Part shown: positions 25,401-36,451 of the stretch, piece by piece | Layout: each line of letters starts with the position of its first letter | Numbering within the stretch: position 1 is the stretch's first letter | Assembly (NCBI GenBank): GCA_947650285.1 | Contig: CANTFL010001181.1 | Location: forward strand, 62,001 to 126,000 | DNA from: Hyaloperonospora brassicae | Taxonomy: Eukaryota; Oomycota; Peronosporomycetes; Peronosporales; Peronosporaceae | DNA: 64,000 nt | Direction: 5' to 3' | Position numbers and translations under genes: made by a program | The notes under the pieces: model-generated | What the model was told of the DNA's origin: nothing | What the model saw: the letters and a program-made list of their open reading frames with translations, nothing else | The model's database searches: none

Positions 25401-26956
25401 AAATTTAGGCGTCCAAAAATTAGCACATGTCAAATCCCCCCATCATATTGTACCATTTTGCTTCTACATTGCCTGCAAACCTTTCGGACACTCTACATAC
25501 ATAATGGCCTACTTAATGCCCATAATTACTTTTGAAGTCACAGAATAAAGTGTTCGTCCTATTTTTAGAAGTATAGTTTGGCGCTCACCGGAGCGGAAAA
25601 ATGTGTTTTTCGTCCAATACATACACAAATCGTTTGGGCATACTCACCGTCAATGTATTTTGAGCTTTCCGAAAAAGATATGCCTCATATAGCAAGAAGC
25701 CATACCGACGTGTATATAACACTTCCGGGCATTGTGATTAAAGGAAGGCCACGTACTTCAGGCTCAAAACTTCAGTAGGGTTTGTTAGCGTGATCTTTGA
25801 AGTGTCGGAGAGGGCGTGGACGTCACTTGTTCTATTCTCGCCCAAACGTAGTCCTTGCAGACTGCGTCGTAGATTAAGTACGAGTGCTACCAAGGTCAGC
25901 GAGCTAAATTGATCCCTTTTTTAAAGAAGGTATTTCGCTCAACGAGCTACTATGCTCTCACCGAGAACACAGCAAAGCAAATCTGCTCATCATACCTATC
26001 TTCTGGTATAAAAAGGCTTTAATTTGAATATTTAACATAAAAAACGTTGAAACATTATGTCTTTACTAGGATTCGCTGTTCTGTGATCAACGACGCTCTA
26101 ACAAGGTACATTACTTGTGCAGATCAGAATGCGAACTATGTTTATTGAATTTTGGTATGGAGGTAAACCATGTTTTTTCATTGAAGTGTGATGCTTTTAC
26201 CCATTACTAAGGTAAAAGCTAAATAAACAGTCTTGGTAAATATAGCGACACTAATTTAAGTGATTGTTTAGTACGCGTACCTAGCCCATAACTTTTTGCG
26301 AACAGATTACAACCGTTACACTGTTCCTCTAGCTAAAAATAGCTCCGCATAACCTTTCATGCGCTACACACGACGCTATCAGTCGCTCAGCATAGCGATA
26401 TTGACTCCAATTTCGGTACCATTTGGATGGAATCGTATATGCTACCAACGCTTAGAAAAGTGCGGCGCTTTTCAGCCGTACTGTCTGATCATCGGGTCGA
26501 TCGTTGCAAGATCGCAAACGTCAAAGGGGATCTGAACACGTTGTCGACGAAGCAGCTGGCGCTACGAAAGGCGATACTTTCACCACCGTCTCGTCCGTCT
26601 CGATGGAGGCGCGCTTACATCGTGAACATTCTATTGATCGTGTGAGTATGTGCGATCGAGGTGGGTGGAGATCTTGATGCGATCCATACACATCCTTGCT
26701 ACTCCAATCAATAGTGTTCCATCTGTTGAAACAGAAGCCAAAACTCGATTGTTTGACGTAGCAAGCATGTTCGGTCTTCTTTGTAAGCTTTTCGTGCTAT
26801 CGGCGTGATATATGTGATGTTCGGGACATCTTTCACTACATGGATATGGTTGTACGACTGCAGCAGTGCATGTATGAATTGTCTGCTACTTTACACTCCT
26901 TCTCGTTTCCACTGTAACCTTTCGCGACGATCAATTGTTAAACACCACGCGAGAAC

Positions 26957-27387
26957 TGTAACAGGGTCGCCTCGTGTCAGTTCGACACAAGGTTGTGTGC
27001 ACCGGACGTCACGTACACGTGGCGAGGAAGCGCAGCGAAGTAGGAAGAACTCGAAATCTCTGTCTGAGGAAAAAGAAGAGCTGTTATTTGATATAATTAA
27101 GCTTCTTACTAAATCACCTTTGTCTTGAGCTATCTATATTAAACTACCATCTCCTATGTGGGTCTCTTGCTCATTGCTCGCGTCCAGCAGCGATTGGTGG
27201 TGAATATGGTTGATGTAGATGTTACATCAACTAAGAAGTGGAGGATCCACGAATATTACCCTTGGGGGTAATATTCCGACAAAATTACCTCTTCTCGAGT
27301 GATGTTGATTGAGAGTTATCGAAATAGATAATACTCAAAAATTGATACTTTCTATCAACTCTTATGTAACGGGATCACCCCGTTACA
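26957..27387 (-). mobile_element. 3' LTR of element B
   Basis: The LTR begins TGTAACAGGG and ends CCCCGTTACA on the + strand. The paired LTR at 36015-36446 is very similar over its whole length, with scattered substitutions, so the insertion is not recent. It contains a series of stem-loops (for example GAATATTACCC / GGGTAATATTC). Confidence 0.9.
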
Positions 27388-27400
27388 TCACCCTTCCCTT
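27388..27400 (-). other. Polypurine tract of element B
   Basis: On the - strand AAGGGAAGGGTGA directly precedes the 3' LTR. The same position in element C has AAGGGGGGGTGA. This fixes the transcription direction of both elements as -. Confidence 0.8.
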
Positions 27401-27733
27401 AACTATCAGTCACCATATTGAGTATTAATGATTGGTGACAAAGCAACTACCGTCGTTTCGCTCTAAGGACAGTAAGTATTCGTTGGTCTTTACTTTTATT
27501 CCACCTTTTGTCAGCGCATGACGATTCCGTTCATGTGCTGCGCGAACATGGCCGCGACTGAATCGGCTGTACGGATGCGTGCAGTCGGAGAACAATTGGC
27601 CCAAATACTAGCATAAAGGTGTTAAGTCACATGCTGCTGCCAGTAAGAAGCCTTAAATACCCGTATTCGCAGGAGCACGTGGTACCTACGTGCAGATCCT
27701 TTACTCGCAGCTTCGGCTGCGAATGGTTGTCCC

Positions 27734-29301
27734 ATGGACCAAGATCCCGATATAGAGGTGGTCCATTCGGGCGAGTTAAATTCTTCCGACTCGAATCCGT
27801 CCGCAAAGCCAAATCGTACGTTGCGGAAACGACAACTGCTGCTCCTCACGGCAGTCTTGATAAAGACTTGCGCCATGAAATGTTCGATTTATCCGACGAG
27901 TCTGAGATTTCGTCGCCGGGATCGAACCGATAGCTCTCGTATTCCGACGAGGCTAGTGTGAAACATGAGGACGTAAGTCCCCATGATAATGTCGATGACT
28001 CTTCCCGGAGACATCCTAGCCATAGCCGCAGCTAAAATAGGTATTGTGGCGAACGTGGTGCGAGATCTCATGTTAACACCATGCAGGAGCAGGATCGCAA
28101 CGCGTGACGATCTGCTCCTGAGAACAATCCATGGATGCCTACCTTGAGCAAGTTGAGAGAGTGGTATTGCTATACCACTAGAAGTTTTTGATTCCCACTC
28201 TTTGAATCGTCAAGGATCCATGGACTTGGTTCCAGTGCGAAGAATTATTGCACTGAGCATGATTTTTCCATCGATGTCTGAAAAAGACAACGATGGTCAC
28301 ACGGTAACCACAAGCAACACGATTTCTTCTTGGCGCAGGCGTGGTATTCTTTTGACGGCAGCATTGAGAATGTTGGCCGTGACACTTGGCTGGACAAACT
28401 TACTTCAGCTCGCAAAAGTTTAAGCAGAAGTCTCCAACCGGTGCTCGGTTTAAGTTACACATATTGTCTCGAGAGACAGGTTTACCTTGTCTCTAGTGGG
28501 GAGAGAAATGTCATAGTTGTATTGACAACTTGTTCGCGCCCCTAGGGAAGCATACCTTCCTAATCAACCCTACTGATGGGCGCGCATCTCCTCCGAGAGT
28601 TACTAAAAGATTGAATACATACAATTCCTTTACGAACGCGCCGAGCGTATATACGAAGATGGTTCTTCATCTCTAAAGGGTATGTCTCGTCGTACAGCTC
28701 GACGAGACCGGGCACATTCATCATCAGCTGGGAGCGGGGATCCCAGCTGTTCCACGAGGTTGAGTTCCCTCGCCACTGGACGAGGTAAATCTTCCTATAT
28801 CCTGAAAAGTCACGGTGGTTTAAGATACGCTCCACAAGAAAGCGTTGACCACCGTGTGATTCCACCAACGGATGTGGAGGAGGAGGAAAATCCTCCTCCA
28901 AGTTGTTTGACTCACCATCTCGACTAATACGAGATAGATCGCGCAATTGATCAAATGCGCGAGGATATGGATCACGGAAGGTCAGGCGCTACGCTCGTAC
29001 CGATTCTGTGCGGCAGCATCGCAAGGATCTTGAGGCTGGTCGGGCAAAAGATCGTGCCGATTACGCCCACGAACAAATTTTGGTCGAGCACAATGCCCGC
29101 TCTCTCGTTGAAGAGCTGGGGACAGCTCGCAGAGAGATATCTGAACTGCGTGGAGAGGTCTCCCCACTCCGCGTCCAGGCTAATCGTTTGGAGGGCGAGC
29201 GCAAGAGCCTAATGGAGGTTCTTGAGCGTGGCTGCTATCTTCATTGTCGTAGGAGGGGTCGTACCGACAGTACCGGCGGAGACGCCCCGCGTAAAATGTA
29301 G
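27734..29301 (+). pseudogene. Antisense ORF of element B, decayed
   Basis: Fragments in several frames align in order with the intact 535-codon antisense ORF of element C. These are DPDIEVVHSGEL near 27740, GSGDPSCSTRLSSLATGRG and RYAPQESVDHR near 28735-28860, EEEENPPP near 28880, and the coiled-coil end at 29008-29301 (SLVEELGTARREISELRGEV, then RLEGERKSLMEVLERG). Reading direction is opposite to gag-pol. It overlaps the chromodomain of pol on the other strand (28560-28946). Function is unknown. Conservation of this reading between two elements, despite decay, argues that it once encoded a protein. Confidence 0.7.
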
Positions 29302-29647
29302 GATGCGTGCGCATCCTACGTGACAGTTCGATCATGTATGCGTTGCCTTGTCGGCGCAGCACACGAAAGGGGCCGATGTACTTGGGCAGTAGTTTTCTGC
29401 TGCCCATGTTAGTCACTACGTGTCAAGGTAATTTTACCGTAGATAGTAATAAAAACTCGCCTTCAATAAGTGAAAGAACATTTGCTCTTCCATTGTTGTC
29501 AGCGTTTCGTTTCTGCCGGTCTACCGCATGAGCGATGGAATCCTGCACGAAACGGACCGCTGCTTCACGAGCCAGCAAAACATTTTCTGCTGACTCGACA
29601 TTGTTTTGTTCAGTTCTCAATTTGCGAGCTGCAGAAAGAGCCCTCAC
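28560..29647 (-). pseudogene. Element B pol: integrase C-terminal domain and chromodomain
   Basis: Three reading-frame pieces on the - strand. 29647-29423 matches the pre-GPxR helical stretch (VRFVQDSIAHAVDRQKRNAD). 29416-29180 has the GPF/Y motif region (PKYIGPFRVLRRQGNAYMIE, MRTHPTFYAGRLRRY). 28946-28560 carries a chromodomain (QRFLVERILNHRDFSGYR, IYLVQWRGNSTSWNSWDPR). Chromodomains of this group target integration. The gaps and frame changes make it a remnant. It lies exactly opposite the antisense ORF remnants. Confidence 0.85.
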
Positions 29648-29999
29648 CTCTTTCTGTTCATCAGCCAGTGTGTCATCATCTTCGGTGGAATAGTCATAGG
29701 TGATGCTAAAAATACCAGCATCGTCATTATCATCGGACGCATTAATAGCGTCATCGCTTTGTTATCAGGATGTTTTTTTCATCGATGTCGACTTGATCGA
29801 CATCGGCATCATACGTGACGACGTTAGCGTCGGAACGTGATGAGCAAGAGCCAGAACGATTTTTGCTCGATCGAGTCCCTCCTCCCCCCTTATTTAATAG
29901 TCACTCCCTAAGAGGGAGAGTAGACGGAGTGGCGTAATCCGTTCATGAAGAACGGTGAGTGGTAAGTTGTAGCATGCACTGAATTATTGATGGCAAAGT

Positions 30000-30766
30000 C
30001 TACCAGGGGTAGAAATTCGCTCCAACTCGAGGACGAGTGTGCGTATCCCCGAAAAATCTCTCCGACGACAAGATTTGCAAGTTCCGTCTGACCATCTGTT
30101 TCGGGATGTCAGATGCAGACATTTTTAACCGCGTACCCAATGTGCGGAACACGGATTGCCAAAGCTCCACCGTGAATCGAAGGACCTGGTCGGATACGAG
30201 TTCACTGGGTAACCCGTGAAGTCGAAAGATCGTGTCGATAAAGATACGATCATATCCCTGTGCTGTGATCGACTCGGGTACCGCAGGAAGTTGTATTATC
30301 TTGCTAAATTGGTCCACGGATACAACAATACCATTATTCGTGTGGGCGGCTTCGTGGAATACGAAGACGACTTTATTGAAACGGACTACCAGCACTCTTT
30401 CGGGACATGAAGAGGCTTTACTGTTGCACGGAAAGAAGGGCTAGGCTTTATCCGTTGACAAACCTTGCAAGCACGAATGTACTTGCGCACAGTAAGATAC
30501 TGGCGGGTCCAGCAAAAGTCACGACTTACCGTAAGTAAAGTCTTTTCCCCAACACGATGCCCGCGTGTTGGGGCATAGTGACACTCATACATGATACGCA
30601 AGCGCAAATTGTTATGAGTGAAGACGACGACACGAGGCGTGTTGCCGGCAACGGCTTTATAGCACAGCAACCCGTTGCGAGTCGTATACCGATCTGATGA
30701 GGATCGGTACAAAGCCGGTGAAACTTTCGACGATTTACGAGATGGGTTCACTAGATGATCCATCAA
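30000..30766 (-). pseudogene. Element B pol: integrase zinc-binding and catalytic core
   Basis: 30766-30386 gives the N-terminal zinc domain, with the C-x2-C still present in IRACKVCQRIKPSPS. 30395-30000 gives the core (NNGIVVSVDQFSKIIQLPAV, LPSELVSDQVLRFTVELWQS). Here the second catalytic motif reads SDQVLRF where the related element C has SDRDPRF; its Asp in SD is kept. A frame change near 30080 removes the segment with the catalytic Glu. Inactive. Confidence 0.85.
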
Positions 30767-30866
30767 GCGCAGAAGATTATTATGTTCTGCGTAGACCTTT
30801 CTTAAGTCGTCAAATAATGTTTACGACGGAAAACAGAATGTAAGTGTCGCAATAGTGGGCTTGTCC

Positions 30867-32146
30867 TCACTGTCGGATTGCGCCCTGCTCATAATCAGGT
30901 CGGCGTGAAAGCGCATCAGCGACGATGTTCAGTCGCCCTGGTTCATACTCGACGAAGAATCTGTACTCCGCGAAGAAAGACAGCCACCTCTCCATTCTAT
31001 GTGAGAGGTGTAAATTGTTAACGGTCGTGCGTAGTGACGCATGGTCCGTATAAACGATGAACAATCTATTCATTAAGAGATGGACGAGGAACTTAGCCAG
31101 TGCGTATTTCATGGCAAGGAGTTCCTTGTCATGCACTGGGTAATTGCGTTCAACTAGTTGCGGCTGACGAGATTGACATCAAAGGACGCACTCTGCGCCA
31201 TCTGTGTCAAATTGCATCAATGCGCAGCCGATCTTAAATCGCTGGCGTTTCAGACCACGTGAAATGATCCGTCCCGATCTGCAATCGCCAATATTGGCGA
31301 TTGCATCCGTCTCTTCTTGATACGTTTAAAGGGACGCAAACATTCAGAGTTCCATGACCACTTCACATTTTTCATGCGTAAACTAAAAAGATGCACAGTC
31401 ATCTAGGCATACTTGCGCGAGTACTTGTGTAAGTACGCCGCTAGCCCAAGGAACTTACAAAGTCCCTTGACATCAACTGGCACGGGCCAGTCGGTGATCG
31501 CCTTGATCTTTTCGGGATCAGGGAGTACGACGTTTTTACCCACGATGCACCCAAAATATGGTATTTCGCTAGCCGCGAATATATACTTCTTCAGGTTAGA
31601 TTACAACTTATGCTAGCGCATAGGTTGAAGAACCTGACGAACATGTGTTCTGTGAACTTGCACGTACGTCTTTCCATCTATAGCCTGGCAATGGACGAAC
31701 ACATCGTCAAAATTAACTCGGTGCTAAATCCCGCATTGGTATCAAAAGAGTGGTGACACATCTATTGAATGTTGCAGGGGTCCTACTCAGCCCCTGTGGC
31801 ATCACTAGCCACTCTCATAGATACCGCTGGGGATTCTCACTGCTGTGTACGGGATGTCCCGTTCACGCATGAGGATCTGATAGAAGCCATCCATTGCATC
31901 CATGGACGAGAAGATGGTACCCTTAGATATGACCTCTATAAATACGTCCTTCCTCGGTTTCGGAGTCTGAGCTGGTACCGTTGCAGCATTCAACTTGTTA
32001 AATGCGTGCTCTATCCGCCATGTGCCTGTGGCCTTTCGCACACAGAAGGTCGGAGAGCTGTTAAGGGAAGTTGATTCCTTTTCATGGCCTGCTGCAAAGC
32101 GATCGGCGAAGAAATTGTCGATCGCTCGTCCTTGTTCACGAGGCAT
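30867..32146 (-). pseudogene. Element B pol: reverse transcriptase and RNase H remnants
   Basis: The RT part (32146-31805) has RIEHAFNKLNAATVPAQTPK and IFSSMDAMDGFYQILMRERD, the fingers/palm motifs of Ty3/Gypsy RT. The catalytic YFDDVFVH region falls near 31690-31720 but is broken by stops. RNase H is seen at 31136-30867 (HDKELLAMKYALAKFLVHLL, FIVYTDHASLRT, YEPGRLNIVADALSRRPD), which is the normal RT-RNase H order. Many stops between 31140 and 31800 show decay. Confidence 0.85.
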
Positions 32147-32299
32147 TGTTCACTGCTTCATGACACAGAACTTCGAGCCCGTTTTGAGATCGATCTCGTG
32201 TCAAGTGTATTTTTTCATGGGGAACTAGCAAGGCACGAATTCAGGGAACACATCCTTAAATTCGATCAAATCCTTATACAAAGACTTTGTAATAAGCGA

Positions 32300-33470
32300 C
32301 TACCAGGATTGAGACGTGTAATGTTCAATCCGAGTCTTCTCATCGAGAACGCTTTCGTCTATCGATGAAATGCTGATAACCCGTTCATTCTCAGCAAATA
32401 CTGTGGCCGACCGAATATCGGCCACATACTCATCCTCTGTGACGAGTATGCATATCTGCTTTACCTTGCCTCTACGCAGATCGCGCAAGAACCGTTTGGG
32501 TTCGAGTGTTGCTAACTGAGTGATCTTTGAAGTTAACTTCGGAGTCACAACCAGATCAAGCGTGTAGACTCCTTTACTTGATCCGTCATTGACCGAGACG
32601 TTCAGCGTCTCAAATTTTTCCTGGGACTTTTTTTCCACAGATTTCTGAGGGAATAATCCCTTAGCAAGTGACTCCTAAGGAATTCCTTCTCCAAGTACGT
32701 GGGGACGATCCCCCTCTACGTCTTCTGACTATAGTTGTGCAACCACAGTCAGGGACTGATCCTCTACATTCTACTTTCCGGTCTACCTAGGGTAATCGTG
32801 TAGTCGTTCCTCGACAACTGGTTTGTTCTTTCTAGGATGCTACCCGCTAGGAACGCATCCGAATTCGGTCCACTCGACTATTCGAGTGATGGATCTTCGG
32901 CGATGCCTTTATTTCTGTGCAGTCACCAGGAGATTGATCCACAATGTAGTGATCAAATGCACTGAGGTATTATTCAGTCGTGCTAACAACCGTACCGCGA
33001 GTGAGGCCATCGCACTCACTCGCAGTACATCCACACGCTTGTAAACGCTTCATGACATTTATCAGATGGTTATTTGATGAACGAGCGACAAGCATCCTAA
33101 CGGATCGATGCTGACAGCTCACTATTGGCTCGTATCTTCTGAGCCAAGGTAATCCCAGGATGACATCAAATTTGTCATCCAGATCCAGTACGATGAAGTC
33201 ATCATCGTACTGTTTCCCCTCTAACGTGTAGTGGATTCCTACTACACGTTTCTTAACGTTAATCGATGCGCCTGTTGCAAGGCGCACCGTCATTCGCGTG
33301 AGGGGGATGTCAAGCTCAACGAATTTAAGCCTATGAACCTTTAATGACTGGCGGCGAACAAAGTTGTTCGACGCCCAACAGTCAACTAGAGGACGGAGTG
33401 ACAAATCTTTTGCCACATCTAACTTCAAGGTGATGAGTGTCACTTCATCACCAGGTGCAGAGACACACAA
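32300..33470 (-). pseudogene. Element B retropepsin-like protease and downstream linker
   Basis: 33470-32970 is an aspartic protease-like domain: LVDCWASNNFVRRQSL, a central YTLEGKQYDDDFIVLDLD strand pair and the flap-side FDVILGLPWLRRYEP motif. In active family members the first motif is D-[ST]-G-A-S. Here it reads D-C-W-A-S, so the catalytic loop is mutated. 32638-32300 is the linker toward RT. The protease would have cut the gag-pol polyprotein. It is not expected to be active here. Confidence 0.8.
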
Positions 33471-33550
33471 TGTTCATGTAGCTGGAGCAGCTTTCGCCAA
33501 GAGATTTGCAAATTCTTTTGAGGCTGCTGTATCAGTATGGTGCTCCGCTC

Positions 33551-34192
33551 CTACTGACCCCGACCATTTTTCGATGGTCCGCTCCGCTTTTGAAATTTCT
33601 CAAGAGCTCTGGACCCACGCCCAATACCCCTTTTGGTAAATAGACGACCATTTCGCTCACTATTGTTTGGTACTGGTCGTGGGGCACCACACTCGTAGAC
33701 GTAGTGTCCTAGCTTATGACAGCGATTGCATTTCTGCAATCGCTTGTTCAAAAATCGAGGTCTCTTGCTCTCAACATAACAGAGGTCCATTGGTTCTAAA
33801 CCTCCAGTTTCTTGTCGTCTCGGTGGACGATAAGAGCTCGAGATAGCATGTGCCTGTCTCATGCTAAAGTCTTCCTATTCCGCAGCTTCGATTGCTTGTT
33901 AAAGCGTATCCAACTAAAAACGGAACAGATGGTTTCTGACGGTCCCATGTGCGAGCTCTTGCATGAAAACAGTAATCAACGTGTGTTCATTTACCGGGAT
34001 AGCAGTTATACTACTCGCAAGGAGTCGTATATACTAAGCGCAAGCGTGCGCATCCCGCTTACCCTGCTTGAGTTTCAGGAGCTCAGATCGAGCCCTGAAC
34101 TCATCCCGTGGCGGTTCAAACGTCTGTTAGACTCGGGTCTTGAAGAATTTAAGCGACTCAAAAGCATATGGGCCGCTAATCTCGAGCCCTAA
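33551..34192 (-). pseudogene. Element B gag, 3' part with CCHC zinc knuckle
   Basis: From 34192 downward the reading LEISGPYAFESLKFFKTRV, RARSELLKLKQGKRDAHA and VNEHTLITVFMQELAHGTVR is the capsid-like part of oomycete Gypsy gag. The 33862-33551 frame then has CNRCHKLGHYVYEC, a C-x2-C-x4-H-x4-C knuckle that binds RNA in nucleocapsid proteins. Upstream, gag is interrupted by a solo LTR. Its 5' part resumes at 35459. Confidence 0.85.
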
Positions 34193-34200
34193 GGCCCAAT

Positions 34201-35458
34201 TGTGTTGTAGTAGTTGGTTCATTCTGTAGCTTAACAGTCTCAACGTACAAACATATCAATGGCCGAGTTAAGTCGGCGACACGGGCTGGTACGCTTGGAT
34301 GAATCTCTACGCGGTTCGTCCCTTCGAGGTTCAGTTGTGGCTCTCGCCTAACCGATTCTTTACAACCAATTTCTCCAGAGGCCTGCCTGAGCTCAGCAGT
34401 CTCTAAACCTCTCTCTTCCTGTGACTTCACACCAAAGGATAGAAGCCGACGCTTACGCGTTTTGACAGGTCCCTGGGCGCAGTATGCTCCCGACTAGAAG
34501 TATACGGTGACCTTGGCTAAAGAACTAACGGCTCGTCACTCGACGAGGATTTGGACAGTGCCGTCTATTGGGGGGCACTGGCTCGCCGTTCGCGAGTCTT
34601 AGAGCGGTACCGTCTATTGGGTAACCGGCTCGTCGTGCGACGAGACCCTAAAGCGGTGCCGTCTATCGGGTTACCGGCTCGCCGTGCGACGAGACTTAAA
34701 ATGGTGCCGTCTACTGGGTCACCGGCTCGCCGTGCGACGAGGCTTATCTTTCGCTGGTAGAGAGCGCTGGCCAACCCGGGCCATTTTAAACTCTTTGCGC
34801 TACCAGCCGATACCTCTACAAGCCATGCCTCTCGAGGCTCGACGGCAGGCATATTTTAGCCCACGCAGAAATCGTGGGTGTACGCGTGTCTTGGACTTAG
34901 AAAATTCTGCACTGTATTAATTACCTCATATTATCTCCCTCATCATCCTATACTGATACCTAGTGTGGTGGACCGTTCATCATCTCGCTCTCTCTTCAAA
35001 CCTTTTCTCGTCGAGCCTCCACTCGTCGAGTCTAGACTTGTCATATATTGACTTGTCGAATCTTCTCTCATCGAGACTTCTCTCGTCAAGTCTAGAATTG
35101 TCGAATGTTCTCTCTCCAAGTTATCACTCGTAGAGTCTTGACTTGTCGAGTCCTCACTCGTCGAGTCTCGACCCATCAAGCTTGACCCGCCGAGGATCGG
35201 CTCGTCAATTTTGATTCGCCGACTTTAATGCGCTCCGGATTCTCTCGTCGGAATTGCTATTCTTATAAGCAATTCTAAATGGAGAATAGCACGTTTGGAT
35301 GTTCCCTGTATCACAATTGGGTTGTCGACACTTGAGTCACCTACACTTGGGTCGCAGACCTTCAGTTTGATAACCTCTAAGTCTCTGACCTCGAATTCGC
35401 CTACCTCTGGTAATCCCACTTGTATAATTTTCTTAAAAGTAAATTTCTTCACATCACA
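34201..35458 (-). mobile_element. Family A solo LTR nested in element B gag
   Basis: This is the inverted copy of the 6153-7333 LTR. On the - strand it starts TGTGATGTGAAG and ends CTACAACACA. It splits gag precisely: the gag reading stops at GRAKT (about 35465) and resumes as WALGLEIS at 34195. The right flank is CAAGT and the left flank CAAT, consistent with a target duplication that lost one base in the left copy. No internal element sequence remains, so this is a solo LTR left by LTR-LTR recombination. It inserted after element B. Confidence 0.8.
34545..34745 (-). repeat. 48-49 bp minisatellite inside the solo LTR, four units
   Basis: CCGTCTA(T/C)(T/C)G recurs at 34561, 34610, 34659 and 34707, within units containing GGCTCG(C/T)CGT(G/T)CG(A/C)CGAG. 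The family A 3' LTR at 6153-7333 has only a trace of this array (near 6960-7030), which explains part of the length difference. Confidence 0.85.
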
Positions 35459-35958
35459 CAAGTCTTGGCACGTCCTGCCAAGTGGTTTTGAGCAAATGTG
35501 AGTTTCATTTGCTCATCGTCGATACGACGTGCCCGTAGGGCTCTGTCTAGTTTGACGAACTATAGTAACATGGAGTATTTCTCGACTCCTCTATACTTGG
35601 AGATGTAAACCTTCAAGATTTCAGGACGACGCGTGTGTGTCGTCCCGCCCACAGCAGCATTTAATATCTGCTGTCTCAACAGCTTTGTATGCTGAATATC
35701 CGAGGTTTTTCAACTGATCAGCCTGTTGAGAGCCTTGCTGGTGAAGCAAGGCTACCTTTTGTTTTCGACGACTAGTTCATTTTGAATGAACCTGGCTATA
35801 GCGGCATGTTGTTGGTCCCTGTCAAGAGACTCCGACATGGCGCTTACGGCGGTTTCGCCGCCGGTAGAACTCATTCGTTCTACCTCCCTCCAGTCGATGT
35901 CACTTAAAAGGTTAAAGCCTTCACGCGTGGCGTGATAGCTCTCCTCCTCATCCAACAT
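35459..35958 (-). pseudogene. Element B gag, 5' part
   Basis: 35958-35752 reads MLDEEESYHATREGFNLLSD and on to a helical end. Frames below it give the ISKYRGVEKYSMLL and MKLTFAQNHLAGRAKT motifs typical of the gag matrix/capsid region in oomycete Gypsy elements. Stops and frame changes are frequent. The reading ends at the solo LTR junction. Confidence 0.7.
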
Positions 35959-35997
35959 GTTATTATCGGATGAGGTGGTTGTGGTCGCTGGACGGAC

Positions 35998-36014
35998 TAC
36001 AACGTTCTACCAGC
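35998..36014 (-). other. Possible tRNA primer-binding site of element B
   Basis: Immediately inside the 5' LTR the - strand reads GCTGGTAGAACGTTG. TGGTAG matches the start of the tRNA-Met-type primer site used by many Gypsy elements, but the following bases diverge. Confidence 0.35.
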
Positions 36015-36446
36015 TGTAACGGGGCACGCCTTGTGTCAGTTCGACACAAGGTTGTGTGCACCGTACGTCACGTACACGTGTCGAGGATGCGCAGCGAAGT
36101 AGGCAGAGCTCGAAATATCTGTCTGAGGAAAAAGAAGAGCTGTTATTTGATATAATTAAGATTCTTACTAAATCACCTTTGTCTTGAGCTATCTATATTA
36201 AACTACCATCTCCTTTGTGGGTCTCTTGCTCATTGCTCGCGTCCAGCAGCGATTGGTGGTGAATATGGTTGATGTAGATGTTACATCAACTAAGAAGTGG
36301 AGGATCCACGAATATTACCCTTGGGGGTAATATTCCGACAAAATTACATCTTCTCGAGTGATGTTGATTGAGAATTACCAAAATAGATAATACACAAAAA
36401 TTGATACTTTCTATCAATTTTTATGAAACGGGATCACCCCGTTTCA
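36015..36446 (-). mobile_element. 5' LTR of element B
   Basis: The + strand edges are TGTAACGGGG and CCCCGTTTCA. It contains stem-loops at 36029-36037/36043-36051, 36268-36276/36282-36290, 36310-36320/36325-36335 and 36396-36406/36412-36422. The terminal hairpin carries a paired change (TGAAACGGG/CCCGTTTCA) relative to the 3' LTR (TGTAACGGG/CCCGTTACA). Confidence 0.9.
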
Positions 36447-36451
36447 CGAAC

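Larger units (their letters stand above)
9544..26951. other. AT-rich, apparently gene-free region (about 17 kb)
   Basis: No open frame exceeds about 125 codons, and none of the translations I read shows a recognisable domain. Base composition is clearly richer in A and T than the flanking element and gene DNA, except for GATC-rich patches at about 20.3-22.5 and 24.5-24.8 kb. I saw no tRNA-like or rRNA-like sequence and no intact mobile element. Minor features are an AT dinucleotide run near 12724 and a G run near 25150. The likeliest content is old, heavily mutated transposon DNA. Confidence 0.6.
26957..36446 (-). mobile_element. Full-length decayed Ty3/Gypsy chromovirus-type element (element B)
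   Basis: Two LTRs of about 431 bp in the same orientation flank gag, protease, RT, RNase H and integrase-chromodomain remnants on the - strand. The flanks are AGAAC at 26952-26956 and CGAAC at 36447-36451, a 5 bp target duplication with one change. A purine tract adjoins the LTR at 26957-27387, so that one is the 3' LTR. Between pol and this LTR lies an antisense ORF on the + strand. Gag is split by a family A solo LTR. Short stem-loops occur throughout. The element is dead through many stops and frameshifts. Confidence 0.9.
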
